Positions 41,857 to 50,958 of a stretch of DNA of 64,000 nucleotides are shown piece after piece. Position 1 is the first letter of the stretch; the number at the start of each line of letters is the position of its first letter. Under the pieces are notes generated by a model, which saw only the letters and a list, made by a program, of their open reading frames with translations, was not told the origin of the DNA and ran no database searches. Made by a program: the position numbers and the translations under genes. This DNA comes from Bradyrhizobium sediminis (GTDB lineage Bacteria; Pseudomonadota; Alphaproteobacteria; Rhizobiales; Xanthobacteraceae): assembly GCF_018736105.1 (NCBI RefSeq), contig NZ_CP076135.1:3532001-3596000 (forward strand), written 5' to 3'.

Positions 41857-42135
41857 TCAAAAATTAGCGGCAACCAGATCATAAGAACCTCTGCTTCCGC
41901 GGACATAAACCTTGGCCGCGGCGGCGCATATCAAATCGCGGTTCGAATCGAACGCTTCCAGAAAGCCCCACTCATCGAGACGAGCGTCTGGTTCAATTCG
42001 TCTCAGTGCCTCTTCGTCAATGTAGAATGACGCCTCTGCGGCGCTGTCATGCCCCCAAAATCGCACGGCGCGCCGTGTATGGTCGTATGAACGACTATGA
42101 TTTGGAAAATCAATCACGTGATCGGCCCCGATCAC
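41857..42135 (-). CDS. DUF1488-like protein
   Basis: Up to 92 residues. The core FPNHSRSYDHTRRAVRFWGHDSAAEASFYIDEEALRRI matches the DUF1488 pattern (FPN.sRS.d..r..VrFwGyD). The start is uncertain: the GTG at 42135 lies in GATCGGGGCCGATC, while a GTG at 42117 gives MIDFPNHSRSYD, closer to the family start. It sits 222 bp after tRNA-Leu. Function unknown. Confidence 0.75.
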   Translation of the reverse strand: MIGADHVIDFPNHSRSYDHTRRAVRFWGHDSAAEASFYIDEEALRRIEPDARLDEWGFLEAFDSNRDLICAAAAKVYVRGSRGSYDLVAANF

Positions 42136-42534
42136 GTCGTTGCCGGTCCGAGGCCGCTCTTACCGGGATTGGGATCAACGAACCGTCACGGTCGAACATG
42201 CGTTGCAATGTACGCTCGGTTGCCACGACAATCTGACCGCGGATTTGTCTTAGCGACTTGATGCTCCAGCCCAGCTGCGTTCAACGCGGCGATAGAAGCT
42301 CGATGGGTATTTGCCAGTCATTAGGTCAACCTCACTGACGTGCTCTCTTGCATGCTTATAACTAGATAGTCGCTGATTTTGCTTTTGCGAGCCATGATGC
42401 AAGTACATTCGCTGATTGGCATCACGGCCGGCCTTTCCGGCCCGAAAAAACTTGGCCATTTTGAGCTACGTCAAGGCCATCAGGATCATCAGGAGCAGGC
42501 TTTTTAGATATCCTCTAGCCCATGGAGAGAACAG
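42136..42534. other. 399-bp intergenic region, AT-richer than neighbours
   Basis: No gene I can defend. It contains a GC-rich inverted repeat GGCCGG/CCGGCC near 42426-42443 and a stretch of lower GC at 42330-42420. A 69-codon minus-strand frame (42250-42459) shows no family features. The last 60 bp form the Hsp20 leader. Confidence 0.4.
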
Positions 42535-43053
42535 ATGAGCCTCCCGAGATTGTGGACCAGTGGCCAAGAGCTTGCATCCGACCCTTTCAGGGCCATTCGG
42601 CGCGAAATGGAAAACGCATTGCGTGCATTCGATCAGAGTTCGCCTTCTCCCAGCATTGGGGCGGGCGCGCCGGCAATCAATGTTGCGGAGACAAATGACG
42701 CCTTCGAAGTGACAGCCGAACTTCCCGGTGTGGACGAGAAAGATATCAATATCAGCCTGGACGACAACCAGCTGGTCATCTCCGGTGAGAAAAAAGCGGA
42801 GAGTACGAAAGAAGAAAAGGATTGGCATATCGAGGAGCGGAGTTACGGCTCCTTCTATCGATCGATGTCCCTGCCCTTCGAGCCGGAAGACGGGGCCGTC
42901 GAAGCTCATTTCGACAAGGGTGTGCTACATATCACCATCAAGAAGCCCGCCAAGGCGGTGAAATCCACCAAGACAATCAATATCAAGACAGGCGCTCCAC
43001 CGAGCACGACCCCTGTATCGAACAAGGCCGCTGCACCGAACAAGGCCGCATAG
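42535..43053 (+). CDS. Small heat-shock protein, Hsp20/alpha-crystallin family
   Basis: 172 residues, ATG with GGAGAG seven bases upstream. The alpha-crystallin domain spans about 45-145 (AINVAETNDAFEVTAELPGVDEKDINISLDDNQLVISGEKK, then RSYGSFYRSMSLPFEP, and DKGVLHITIKKP). The C-terminal tail is Ala/Pro/Lys-rich. It is a holdase chaperone. The short N-terminus and the GSFYRSMSLP motif place it with class A bacterial sHsps. A terminator follows 24 bp later. Confidence 0.95.
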   Translation: MSLPRLWTSGQELASDPFRAIRREMENALRAFDQSSPSPSIGAGAPAINVAETNDAFEVTAELPGVDEKDINISLDDNQLVISGEKKAESTKEEKDWHIEERSYGSFYRSMSLPFEPEDGAVEAHFDKGVLHITIKKPAKAVKSTKTINIKTGAPPSTTPVSNKAAAPNKAA

Positions 43054-43076
43054 TCCTGCGCGGTCATCGCAAGAAA

Positions 43077-43120
43077 CCGGAGATCCGAACCAAGTAAGCC
43101 AGTTCCGGTCTCCGGATTTT
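43077..43120 (+). terminator. Intrinsic terminator after the Hsp20 gene
   Basis: CCGGAGATCCGAAC pairs with GTTCCGGTCTCCGG apart from a small internal loop, then ATTTT. Confidence 0.6.
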
Positions 43121-43219
43121 GTCATTCACTTTTCCGATGCCGTGATCGAATGAAATTTCAAGAGCTTTCGGTCTCAAAGAGCCCACCTGCTACGCGCCTG
43201 CGACATGATGAGAGTTCCG

Positions 43220-43444
43220 ATGAAGAAGCCTGTTCGCTCAACTGACGAGCCTGAGCAGAAGGCACCACGTGCCGACAGGCCACCGACGGAAGGATTTGTG
43301 GTGATTGTCGACGGGCACTTCAAGTCAGAGTTTGACACTGTCGAAGCTGCTGAAGCATCGGGTCGGAAACTGAAATCGGCTTATCCGATGCTCCAGATCG
43401 AAATTTATGACGCCGTTACAAAGGTCCGAACCTTATTGAGCTAG
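43220..43444 (+). CDS. Small hypothetical protein
   Basis: 74 residues from ATG 43220 (GAGAG five bases upstream); ATG 43205 is in frame. The second half GFVVIVDGHFKSEFDTVEAAEASGRKLKSAYPMLQIEIYDAVTK looks like a compact alpha-beta unit with regular secondary structure. I recall similar small proteins in Bradyrhizobium, without known function. It lies between Hsp20 and another orphan. Confidence 0.62.
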   Translation: MKKPVRSTDEPEQKAPRADRPPTEGFVVIVDGHFKSEFDTVEAAEASGRKLKSAYPMLQIEIYDAVTKVRTLLS

Positions 43445-43482
43445 GAAACTGGCCATCGCGCCTTCTTCATCTGGAACGGAAA

Positions 43483-43776
43483 ATGGCCCTCCTGAAAAGA
43501 GAACTGTACCGTCAGGTAAAAGGCCCCGAGATCACACACGAGGATCGTTGTTCCCTTGTCTTCGATACGGACACCAAAAGTCTGTATGTCGAGCGAGAAG
43601 CGGTGCATTTAGAGGCAAGCATTGGGGGCAAAGTAGAATACCAGACAGCGACAATGGATATCGCCGATTATCTAACGCAAGGTGGTCAAACCGCTGGACA
43701 CCGCGAACTCTGGCGTTTGCTGAGATCGCTCTTCAATGAGAGCAGCGACAGCGACGAATCCTGTCTTGAGACATAG
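43483..43776 (+). CDS. Small hypothetical protein
   Basis: 97 residues, ATG preceded by GGAACGGAAA. Sequence such as LVFDTDTKSLYVEREAVHLE and IADYLTQGGQTAGHRELWRLLRSLF suggests a beta-hairpin then helices. It ends in acidic residues. No family recognised. Part of the accessory-looking block after tRNA-Leu. Confidence 0.6.
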   Translation: MALLKRELYRQVKGPEITHEDRCSLVFDTDTKSLYVEREAVHLEASIGGKVEYQTATMDIADYLTQGGQTAGHRELWRLLRSLFNESSDSDESCLET

Positions 43777-43855
43777 CTTCTTCGCATTTCTTCACGACCA
43801 CATCCAGGAACTACGCATCCGCTCCATATCTGATACCGAATGGCCGACCTACGTC

Positions 43856-43929
43856 CCGGCCATCCACGTCTTCATACCTGGTCGCTTGCCGCAAAAACGT
43901 GGATGCCCGGCACAAGGCCGGGCATGACG
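43856..43929. repeat. Palindromic repeat (ATCCACGTCTT family)
   Basis: Begins CGGCCATCCACG and ends CCGGGCATGACG, with ACGTGGATGCCCGG in the right half. It shares CATCCACGTCTT and ACGTGGATGCCCGG with the copy at 59812-59930. Confidence 0.65.
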
Positions 43930-43974
43930 ATGGTTTCAAGTTGGACTCTCTGAGCGACGACGTCGCCCCCGCCC

Positions 43975-45582
43975 CTACTTCTTCTCGATATTCCAGAACA
44001 CCGGCGTCGCCGGGCCGTCGAGCACGCCGGAGAGCGATTTGCTCCAGGCGCTGGGGGCGAAATACTGCCCGAGCGGGATGTAGATCGCCTGCTCATAGGC
44101 ATGCTTCTGCAGGTCGGCAGCAATCTTCTTCTGTTCTTCGGGCGAGCCCGCACGAGCAAAGGCATCGCGCAGCTGCTCGACCTTGGCGTCTTCCGCCCAG
44201 CCGAACCAGCCGCCCTTGGTGCCGCGGCCGCCGATCGATACGTTGACGACGGGGTTGGCCACGTCGGCGCCGACCCAGTTGGTGAAGAACATGTTCCAGC
44301 CCCCCTCCTTGACCGGTTTCTGGCTGGCGCGGCGGGTCACCACGGTCTGCCAGTCGGTGGCCTGCACGTCGACCTTGAAGCCGGCCTCGCGCAGCAATTG
44401 CGCCGCCACGATCGGCTGGGCCTTCAGCGTGACGACGTCGCCCGGCGCCATCACCACGATCGGCGTGCCGTCATAGCCGGACTCGGCGAGCAGCTTCTTG
44501 GCTTCCGCCATGCCGTTACCCTTCACCAGCGACTCCGAGCCGACGTCGGTAGCAAGCGGCGTGTCGCAGATGAAGATCGCACCGCAGATCTTGTAATACT
44601 TGGGATTGCCGACCAGCGCGTCGAGCACCGGCTTCTGGCTCATGGCCAGGAACGCGGCGCGGCGTACCTTGACGTTGTCGAACGGCGGAAGAGTGAAGTT
44701 CATCCGCCCCAGCGTCTGGAAGCCGAACTTGTTCAGGATTTCGATCTTGATGTCCTTGTTGGCCTCCAGCACCGGCAACAGGTCGAAGGAGGGGTTTTCC
44801 ATGAAATCGATGTCGCCGGACTGCAGTGCGTTCACCGCGGTCTGCGCGTCGGGCATCGTCACCCATTCGACGCGGTCGACCTTGACCACCTTGCCGCCGG
44901 CGGTCCAGCTCGCCGGCTCCTTGCGCGGCACGTAGTCGGCGTTCTTGACATAGATCGCCTTCACGCCGGGCTGGAATTCGGCCTGCACGAACTTGAATGG
45001 GCCGGAACCGACCTGCTCGGCGATCGCCTTGCCGGCCGGCGTTTCCGCCAGCCGCTTCGGCATCATGAACGGCACCAGCGACGACGGCTTGCCGAGCGAC
45101 TCCAGCACCAGGCCGTAGGGCTCCTTCAGCTTCAGCACGATGGTCTTGGCGTCCGGCGCCTCGATGCTGGCGGTGAAGTCCATCAGCTTCTGGCCCATGC
45201 CGTCGTTCTTGCCCCAGCGCTTCAGCGAGGCCACGCAGTCTTCGGCGGTGACCGGCGCGCCGTCATGCCACTTCAGGCCGTCGCGCAGCGTGAAGGTGTA
45301 GGTGAGCTTGTCGTCGGAGACTTTCCAATCCGCCATCTGCGGCTGGATCTTGAAGTTGGCATCGGTCGCCACCAGCGTGTCGTAGACCATGTAGCCGTGA
45401 TCGCGGGTGATGTAGGCGGTGGTGAGCCCGGGATCGAGCACGCGCAAATCGGAATGCATCACCGCGGTGATGGTCTTGCCGGCGGCGATCGCCTGCGATG
45501 TCGCGACCGCCGATAGAGCGAGGACCGACAGCGCGACACTTGAAGCTATCGCGGTAGGTTTCCAGCGCGGGATGTGGAACAT
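43975..45582 (-). CDS. Peptide/dipeptide ABC transporter substrate-binding protein
   Basis: 535 residues from ATG 45582 with GGAG upstream. The signal peptide (ASSVALSVLALSAVATSQAIAAG) gives a periplasmic protein. It belongs to family 5 (SBP_bac_5): early TAYITRDHGYMVYDTLV, the YTFTLRDGLKWHDGAPVTAEDCVASLKRW core, and VGSGPFKFV. It binds peptides or related ligands for the permease/ATPase genes at 47.2-50.7 kb, read in the other direction. The split arrangement suggests a separate promoter for the binding protein. Confidence 0.94.
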   Translation of the reverse strand: MFHIPRWKPTAIASSVALSVLALSAVATSQAIAAGKTITAVMHSDLRVLDPGLTTAYITRDHGYMVYDTLVATDANFKIQPQMADWKVSDDKLTYTFTLRDGLKWHDGAPVTAEDCVASLKRWGKNDGMGQKLMDFTASIEAPDAKTIVLKLKEPYGLVLESLGKPSSLVPFMMPKRLAETPAGKAIAEQVGSGPFKFVQAEFQPGVKAIYVKNADYVPRKEPASWTAGGKVVKVDRVEWVTMPDAQTAVNALQSGDIDFMENPSFDLLPVLEANKDIKIEILNKFGFQTLGRMNFTLPPFDNVKVRRAAFLAMSQKPVLDALVGNPKYYKICGAIFICDTPLATDVGSESLVKGNGMAEAKKLLAESGYDGTPIVVMAPGDVVTLKAQPIVAAQLLREAGFKVDVQATDWQTVVTRRASQKPVKEGGWNMFFTNWVGADVANPVVNVSIGGRGTKGGWFGWAEDAKVEQLRDAFARAGSPEEQKKIAADLQKHAYEQAIYIPLGQYFAPSAWSKSLSGVLDGPATPVFWNIEKK

Positions 45583-45872
45583 TCGTTTGTCTCCTGACGT
45601 GAAACTGGTCAAACTCAGATCATTCGTTATGCATGCGGCGCGTTATTTAGGCGCGCGCTAACACGCTGTAACTCCGAAGCATTTGAGCCTTGCATCAAGC
45701 GCGTTGCGCGTCAATCGGGTTTTAGCGCAAGCGTGCGCGGCGAATGCGCCGCACAAAGCCGCGCAAGTTTCACTTTACAAACTCGCCGCCGGTCATTCTC
45801 GTAAGCCGCGCGCCGAGAGCCGGCGCGTCAAGAAAACATTCCGTTCAAAAACAAAGAAACAAAGAGAAGCCC

Positions 45873-47003
45873 ATGAACCCCGCCAACCTTCCCTTCGATT
45901 CCGAGGCCATGCTGGCTGGACTACGCGGCTGGGTGGAATGCGAAAGTCCGACTTTCGACGCGCCCGCGGTCGAGCGCATGCTCGATATCGCCGCGCGCGA
46001 CATGGCGATCATGGGCGCCTCGATCGAGCGTATCGCCGGCCGCCAGGGCTTCGGCGGCTGCGTTCGCGCGCGCTTTCCGCATCCGAAAGCGGGCGAGCCC
46101 GGCATCCTGATCGCGGGCCATCTCGATACCGTGCATCCGATCGGCACGCTGGAAAAGCTGAAGTGGCGGCGCGAGGGCAACAAATGTTACGGCCCCGGCA
46201 TCTTCGACATGAAGGGCGGCAATTACCTCACCCTGGAAGCGATCCGGCAGCTGGCGCGCGCATCCTTCACGACGCCGCTGCCGATCACCGTGCTGTTCAC
46301 CCCGGACGAGGAAGTCGGCACGCCGTCGACCCGCGACATCATCGAGGCCGAGGCCGCGCGTAACAAATATGTGCTGGTGCCGGAGCCTGGCCGCCCGGAC
46401 AATGGCGTCGTCACCGGGCGCTACGCGATCGCGCGGTTCAATCTGGAAGCCATCGGCAAGCCGAGCCATGCCGGCGCCACGCTGTCCTCGGGGCGTTCCG
46501 CGATTCGCGAAATGGCGCGGCAGATCCTCGCCATCGACGCCATGACGACGGCGGACTGCACCTTCTCGGTCGGCATCGTGCATGGCGGCCAATGGGTCAA
46601 CTGTGTCGCCACCACCGCCACCGGCGAGGCGCTGAGCATGGCCAAGCGGCAGGCCGATCTCGACCACGGCGTGGAGCGGATGCTGGCGCTGTCCGGTTCC
46701 GCCAACGACGTCACCTTTAAAGTCACGCGCGGCGTGACCCGGCCGGTGTGGGAGCCCGACGCCGGCACCATGGCGCTGTATGAAAAGGCGCGCGGCGTCG
46801 CCAACCAGATGGGCGTCGAACTGCCGCATGGCAGCGCCGGCGGCGGCTCCGACGGCAATTTCACCGGCGCGATGGGCATCCCGACGCTCGACGGCCTCGG
46901 CGTCCGCGGCGCCGACGCGCATACGCTGAACGAACACATCGAGGTCGACAGCCTCGCCGAGCGCGGCCGCCTGATGGCGGGCCTGCTGGCGACGCTGGAG
47001 TGA
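45873..47003 (+). CDS. M20 metallopeptidase (glutamate carboxypeptidase-like)
   Basis: 376 residues from ATG 45873 (GAGAAG upstream). Zinc-site motifs of the M20 family are all visible: AGHLDTVHPIG, GPGIFDMKGGN, FTPDEEVGTPSTRD and the C-terminal ADAHTLNEHIEV. The closest type is the CPG2-like glutamate carboxypeptidase, which removes C-terminal glutamate from N-acyl or peptide substrates. No signal peptide, so it is cytoplasmic. It probably processes what the adjacent transporter imports. Confidence 0.92.
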   Translation: MNPANLPFDSEAMLAGLRGWVECESPTFDAPAVERMLDIAARDMAIMGASIERIAGRQGFGGCVRARFPHPKAGEPGILIAGHLDTVHPIGTLEKLKWRREGNKCYGPGIFDMKGGNYLTLEAIRQLARASFTTPLPITVLFTPDEEVGTPSTRDIIEAEAARNKYVLVPEPGRPDNGVVTGRYAIARFNLEAIGKPSHAGATLSSGRSAIREMARQILAIDAMTTADCTFSVGIVHGGQWVNCVATTATGEALSMAKRQADLDHGVERMLALSGSANDVTFKVTRGVTRPVWEPDAGTMALYEKARGVANQMGVELPHGSAGGGSDGNFTGAMGIPTLDGLGVRGADAHTLNEHIEVDSLAERGRLMAGLLATLE

Positions 47004-47025
47004 GGGCACTTTTGTGCATTCCCGA

Positions 47026-47041
47026 TGGCACAGGATTTGCT
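47026..47041 (+). promoter_or_regulatory. Sigma-54 (RpoN) promoter motif
   Basis: TGGCAC-aggat-TTGCT matches the -24/-12 consensus, with GG and GC ten bases apart, starting 227 bp before the permease ATG. It would drive the transporter operon under nitrogen-type control. Inferred from sequence. Confidence 0.5.
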
Positions 47042-47115
47042 AATCTTGCATCGGGGCCGCAGAGTGTGAGAGTGACGTCATGATGGATTTCTGCAGCATT
47101 CCCAAATCTCAATGC

Positions 47116-47233
47116 GTCGTCCCTGCGAAAGCAGGGACCCATAACCACAGGCCTGCGTTGTCGTCCCGAACGTCTTCTCCAGCAAACAATAGAGAATTCC
47201 CGGCGTATGGGTCCCTGCTTACGCAGGGACGAC
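47116..47233. repeat. 118-bp palindromic repeat with 28-bp inverted arms
   Basis: The arms (47116-47143 and 47206-47233) are near-perfect inverted copies that include CTGCG-aa-AGCAGG with one two-base difference. It ends one base before the AAGGAG of the permease gene, and it also lies between the sigma-54 motif and that gene. It resembles a short non-autonomous element or REP-like sequence. Confidence 0.7.
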
Positions 47234-47252
47234 GAAGGAGTGGGTGCGCCTG

Positions 47253-48194
47253 ATGCTCGGATATCTGCTTCGCCGCGTGCTGGCCGCCGTTCCCGTGATG
47301 GGCGTGGTGGCGCTGTTCGTGTTTCTCCTGCTGCGGCTGACGCCGGGCGATCCCGCCGCGATTCTCGCCGGCGACAATGCAACCCCCGAGCAGCTCGAGC
47401 GCATCCGCATCTCGCTCGGCCTGCACGAGCCGCTCTACACCCAGTTCTTCACCTGGGTCGGCAAGCTTCTGCACGGCGACCTCGGCGTCTCCCTGATCTC
47501 CAACGTGCCGGTGCTGAAGATGATCAGCCAGCGGGTCGAGCCGTCGATCTCGATCGCGCTGTCGACCATCATCCTCGCCATCGTGGTGGCGGTGCCGCTC
47601 GGCGTCATCGCGGCCTGGAAACACGGCACCTGGATCGACCGCTTCGTGATGGGACTGTCGGTGCTCGGCTTCTCGGTGCCGGTGTTCGTGATCGGCTATG
47701 TGCTGATCCAGGTCTTTGCGATCGAACTGCGCTGGCTGCCGGTGCAGGGATTCAAGAGCATCACCGCGGGCTTCGGCCCGTTCTTCGAACGCATCATCCT
47801 GCCGACCTGCACGCTGTCCTTCATCTATGTCGCGCTGATCGCGCGCATGACGAGGGCTGCGATGCTCGACGTGCTCGGCGAGGATTATGTGCGCACCGCC
47901 CGCGCCAAGGGCATCAATGAGACCGGGGTGCTGCTGCGCCACGCGCTGCGCAACGCCGCGGTGCCCGTCATCACCGTGATCGGCACCGGATTCGCGCTTC
48001 TGATCTCCGGCGTGGTGGTCACCGAGAGCGTGTTCAACCTGCCCGGCATCGGTCGGCTCACCGTCGATGCCGTGCTGGCGCGCGACTATCCCGTCATTCA
48101 GGCGATGATCCTGTTGACCTCGCTGATCTACGTCACGGTCAATCTGCTGATCGACGTCGCCTATACCCTGCTCGACCCGAGGATCCGGTACTGA
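47253..48194 (+). CDS. Peptide ABC transporter permease (DppB/OppB type)
   Basis: 313 residues from ATG 47253, or 316 from GTG 47244; the AAGGAG ends at 47240, so spacing does not decide. The six-helix topology is typical: N-terminal helix, then PGDPAAILAGDNATPEQLERIR, and the EAA-like cytoplasmic loop DYVRTARAKGINETGVLLRHALRNAAVPVIT. It forms the transmembrane pore with the following permease. Its stop overlaps the next start (TGATGG). Confidence 0.95.
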   Translation: MLGYLLRRVLAAVPVMGVVALFVFLLLRLTPGDPAAILAGDNATPEQLERIRISLGLHEPLYTQFFTWVGKLLHGDLGVSLISNVPVLKMISQRVEPSISIALSTIILAIVVAVPLGVIAAWKHGTWIDRFVMGLSVLGFSVPVFVIGYVLIQVFAIELRWLPVQGFKSITAGFGPFFERIILPTCTLSFIYVALIARMTRAAMLDVLGEDYVRTARAKGINETGVLLRHALRNAAVPVITVIGTGFALLISGVVVTESVFNLPGIGRLTVDAVLARDYPVIQAMILLTSLIYVTVNLLIDVAYTLLDPRIRY

Positions 48195-49084
48195 TGGCCA
48201 TCGAAACCGTTCCAGAGCCGTCGATCCCGATCACCACGCCGTTCCGGCCGGGGCTCGGATTTCTGACGGCAACCCCGATCATCGCCGCGGCGACGGTCTG
48301 CCTGTCGCTGGTGATCCTGTCGGCGATCTTCGCGCCGCTGCTTTCGCCGCACGACCCCCTGCTGCTGGCGCCGGCGCAGCGCCTGAAGCCGGCCAGCGCG
48401 CAGTTCCTGCTCGGCACCGACGCCTATGGCCGCGACGTGCTGTCGCGCATTCTCTATGGCGGCCGGATTTCGCTGTTGATCGGGCTCGGCGCCGCCGTGT
48501 TCTCGATCGGCATTGGACTCTTGATCGGCCTCGTCTCCGGCTTCTTCAAATGGGTCGACGCCGTCATGATGCGGGTGATGGACGGCCTGATGGCGATCCC
48601 GAGCATTTTGCTGGCGATTGCCGTGGTGTCGCTGTCGGGTGCCAGCCTGACCACAGTGCTGATCGCGATCACCATTCCGGAAATCCCGCGGGTGGCACGG
48701 CTGGTGCGCTCGGTGGTGCTGTCCGCGCGCGAGGAGCCCTATGTCGAAGCCGCGATCTCGGTCGGGTCCAGCCTGCCCAAGATCATGTGGCGGCACCTGA
48801 TGCCGAACACGGTGGCGCCCCTGATCGTGCAAGGCACTTACGTCTGCGCGTCCGCCATTCTCACCGAGGCGATCCTGTCGTTCCTCGGCGCCGGCATCAG
48901 CCCGGAGACGCCGACCTGGGGCAATATCATGGCCGAGGGCCGCGCCTATTTTCAGATCAAGCCGTCGCTGATCTTCTGGCCGGGCCTGTTGCTGTCGATC
49001 GCGATTCTCAGCGTCAATTTGATCGGCGACGCCGCGCGCGACGCGCTCGATCCCCGCATGAAGCAGCGGGAGGGCGGCAAGTGA
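48194..49084 (+). CDS. Peptide ABC transporter permease (DppC/OppC type)
   Basis: 296 residues; ATG overlaps the previous stop. Typical N-terminal segment with SPHDPLLLAPAQRLKPAS and LGTDAYGRDVLSRILYGGR, then EEPYVEAAISVGSSLPKIMWRHLMPN, the EAA loop. It ends LDPRMKQREGGK. It pairs with the DppB-like permease. The last four bases overlap the start of the ATPase gene. Confidence 0.95.
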   Translation: MAIETVPEPSIPITTPFRPGLGFLTATPIIAAATVCLSLVILSAIFAPLLSPHDPLLLAPAQRLKPASAQFLLGTDAYGRDVLSRILYGGRISLLIGLGAAVFSIGIGLLIGLVSGFFKWVDAVMMRVMDGLMAIPSILLAIAVVSLSGASLTTVLIAITIPEIPRVARLVRSVVLSAREEPYVEAAISVGSSLPKIMWRHLMPNTVAPLIVQGTYVCASAILTEAILSFLGAGISPETPTWGNIMAEGRAYFQIKPSLIFWPGLLLSIAILSVNLIGDAARDALDPRMKQREGGK

Positions 49085-50751
49085 GCGCGACACCGAACAT
49101 GAAAAACCTCGTCCTCGACATCGACAATCTCGTGGTCGGCCTCGGCAACAAGCCGGGCCATCAGCGGGTGCTCGACGGCGTCTCGCTGCAGGTCCGCGAA
49201 GCCGAGACGCTGTGCCTGGTCGGCGAAAGTGGCTCCGGCAAGTCCGTCACCTCGCTGACGGTGATGGGCCTGTTGCAGAAAGGCTCGCTGGTGGCATCCG
49301 GCGGCAGCATCAAGCTGGTCGGCGAGGAACTGCTGAGCGCCAGTGACCGCCGCCTGCGCCAGTTGCGCGCCACCACCATGGCGATGATCTTCCAGGAGCC
49401 GATGACCGCGCTCAATCCGGTGGTGCCGGTCGGCCGCCAGATCGACGAGGTGCTGCGCGCCCATACCGATCTCGACGCCCGCGCGCGCAGGAAGCGCATC
49501 CTCGACATGATGGAGCAGGTCCGGCTGCCCGAGGTCGAGCGCATCTTCGCCTCCTACCCGCACCGGCTGTCCGGCGGCCAGCGCCAGCGCATCATGATCG
49601 CGATGGCCTTGGTGCTGGAACCGAAACTGCTGATCGCGGACGAGCCGACCACCGCACTCGACGTCACCACGCAAAAACAGATCCTCACTTTGATCCGCGA
49701 CCTGCAACGGGATCACGGCACCGCCGTTCTCTTCATCACCCACGACATGGGCGTGGTCGCCGAGATCGCCGACCGAGTCGCCGTCATGCGTCAGGGCCGG
49801 CTGGTCGAGACCGGCGCGCTCGACGCCATCCTGCGCACGCCGACAATGGAATACACCCGCAACCTGCTGTCGGCGGTGCCGAGCCTGATTCCGCGCGCGG
49901 CGCGTCCGGAATCGACGGAGCCGGTGGTGCTGGAGGCCAACGAACTCGGCAAGGTCTACCGCGAACGCTCGTTCTTCGGCGGCGTCCGCGAAGTGGCGGC
50001 GGCCAAGGACGTCACGCTCACGCTGCGCAAGGGCCGCACGCTCGGCATCGTCGGCGAAAGCGGTTCCGGCAAATCGACGGTGGCGCGCTGCATCGTCCGG
50101 CTGATCGATCCGACCTCCGGCGGCATCCGCCTCGCCGGCCGCGAAATCTCCGACCTGTCGCGGCGGCTGCTGCAACCGCACCGGAAACGCATCCAGATTA
50201 TTTTCCAGGACCCCTATCGCTCGCTCAATCCGCGCATCACCGTCGGCGAGACCATCGCCGAGGGCCCGATCAATTACGGCATGCCGCGCGCGGAAGCGCT
50301 GGCCAAGGCGCGCGAGCTGCTGGAGCTGGTCGACCTGCCGGCGGACGCGATCTCGCGCTATCCGCACCAGTTCTCCGGCGGCCAGCGCCAGCGCATCGCG
50401 ATTGCACGCGCCCTGGCGCTCGACCCCGACGTGCTGGTGGCGGACGAGGCGGTGTCGGCGCTCGACGTCTCGGTGCAGGCGCAGGTCCTGGAACTGCTCG
50501 ACGAAATCCAGACCCGCCTCGGCATCGCGCTGTTGTTCATCACCCACGATCTGCGGGTGGCGGCGCAGATCTGCGACGACGTCGCCGTGATGCAGCACGG
50601 CCGCATCGTCGAACAGGGCCCGGCGGCCGAGGTGCTGACCCATCCGCAACAGGCCTATACCCGCGCGCTGCTCGATGCCGCCCCTGGACGGGGATGGGAT
50701 TTTGCGAATTTCCGGCCGGTGGCGGCCGTTGGCCTGGGAGCCTCATCCTGA
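49081..50751 (+). CDS. Fused double ATP-binding protein of the peptide ABC transporter (DppD-DppF type)
   Basis: 556 residues from GTG 49081, overlapping the previous stop. ATG 49099 (MKNLVLDIDNLVVGLG) is an alternative. Two complete ABC modules are fused: Walker A GESGSGKSVT and GESGSGKSTV, signatures LSGGQRQR and FSGGQRQR, each followed by Walker B (LLIADEPTTALD and LVADEAVSALD). Each half ends with the oligopeptide-transporter C-terminal extension. It powers peptide import at the inner membrane. The last three codons and the stop are supplied by a palindromic repeat (50741-50843). Confidence 0.95.
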   Translation: MSATPNMKNLVLDIDNLVVGLGNKPGHQRVLDGVSLQVREAETLCLVGESGSGKSVTSLTVMGLLQKGSLVASGGSIKLVGEELLSASDRRLRQLRATTMAMIFQEPMTALNPVVPVGRQIDEVLRAHTDLDARARRKRILDMMEQVRLPEVERIFASYPHRLSGGQRQRIMIAMALVLEPKLLIADEPTTALDVTTQKQILTLIRDLQRDHGTAVLFITHDMGVVAEIADRVAVMRQGRLVETGALDAILRTPTMEYTRNLLSAVPSLIPRAARPESTEPVVLEANELGKVYRERSFFGGVREVAAAKDVTLTLRKGRTLGIVGESGSGKSTVARCIVRLIDPTSGGIRLAGREISDLSRRLLQPHRKRIQIIFQDPYRSLNPRITVGETIAEGPINYGMPRAEALAKARELLELVDLPADAISRYPHQFSGGQRQRIAIARALALDPDVLVADEAVSALDVSVQAQVLELLDEIQTRLGIALLFITHDLRVAAQICDDVAVMQHGRIVEQGPAAEVLTHPQQAYTRALLDAAPGRGWDFANFRPVAAVGLGASS

Positions 50752-50843
50752 GGAGCGGCGTCTTCGCCGCGTCTCGAAGGATGAGGCGGCACCCGGGCTC
50801 TCATGGTTCGAGACGGCGCAAGGGCGCCTCCTCACCATGAGGA
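50741..50843. repeat. Palindromic repeat (CTCATCCTGAGGAG family)
   Basis: Opens CCTCATCCTGAGGAGC and closes CTCACCATGAGG, with GTCTCGAAGGATGAG inside. It shares these blocks with 57822-57923. It supplies the last codons and the TGA of the ABC ATPase gene. Confidence 0.75.
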
Positions 50844-50958
50844 ACGTAAAGCGTTCCTGGTGCTTGCGCGGCATGCAAAACGGGATTGCTTCGTCGCTTG
50901 CGCTTGCGGCAATGACGAGTCTAACGTCGCGCGCACGAACCACTGACCGAGATTATCG

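Noticed and set aside
42250..42459. A 69-codon minus-strand frame between DUF1488 and Hsp20
   Set aside because: No recognisable family, no good ribosome site and unusual composition; may be chance.
42440..42534. ROSE-type RNA thermometer in the Hsp20 leader
   Set aside because: Small heat-shock genes in Bradyrhizobium often have one, but here I could only find a 4-bp pairing of CTCT with the AGAG of the ribosome site, too weak to call.
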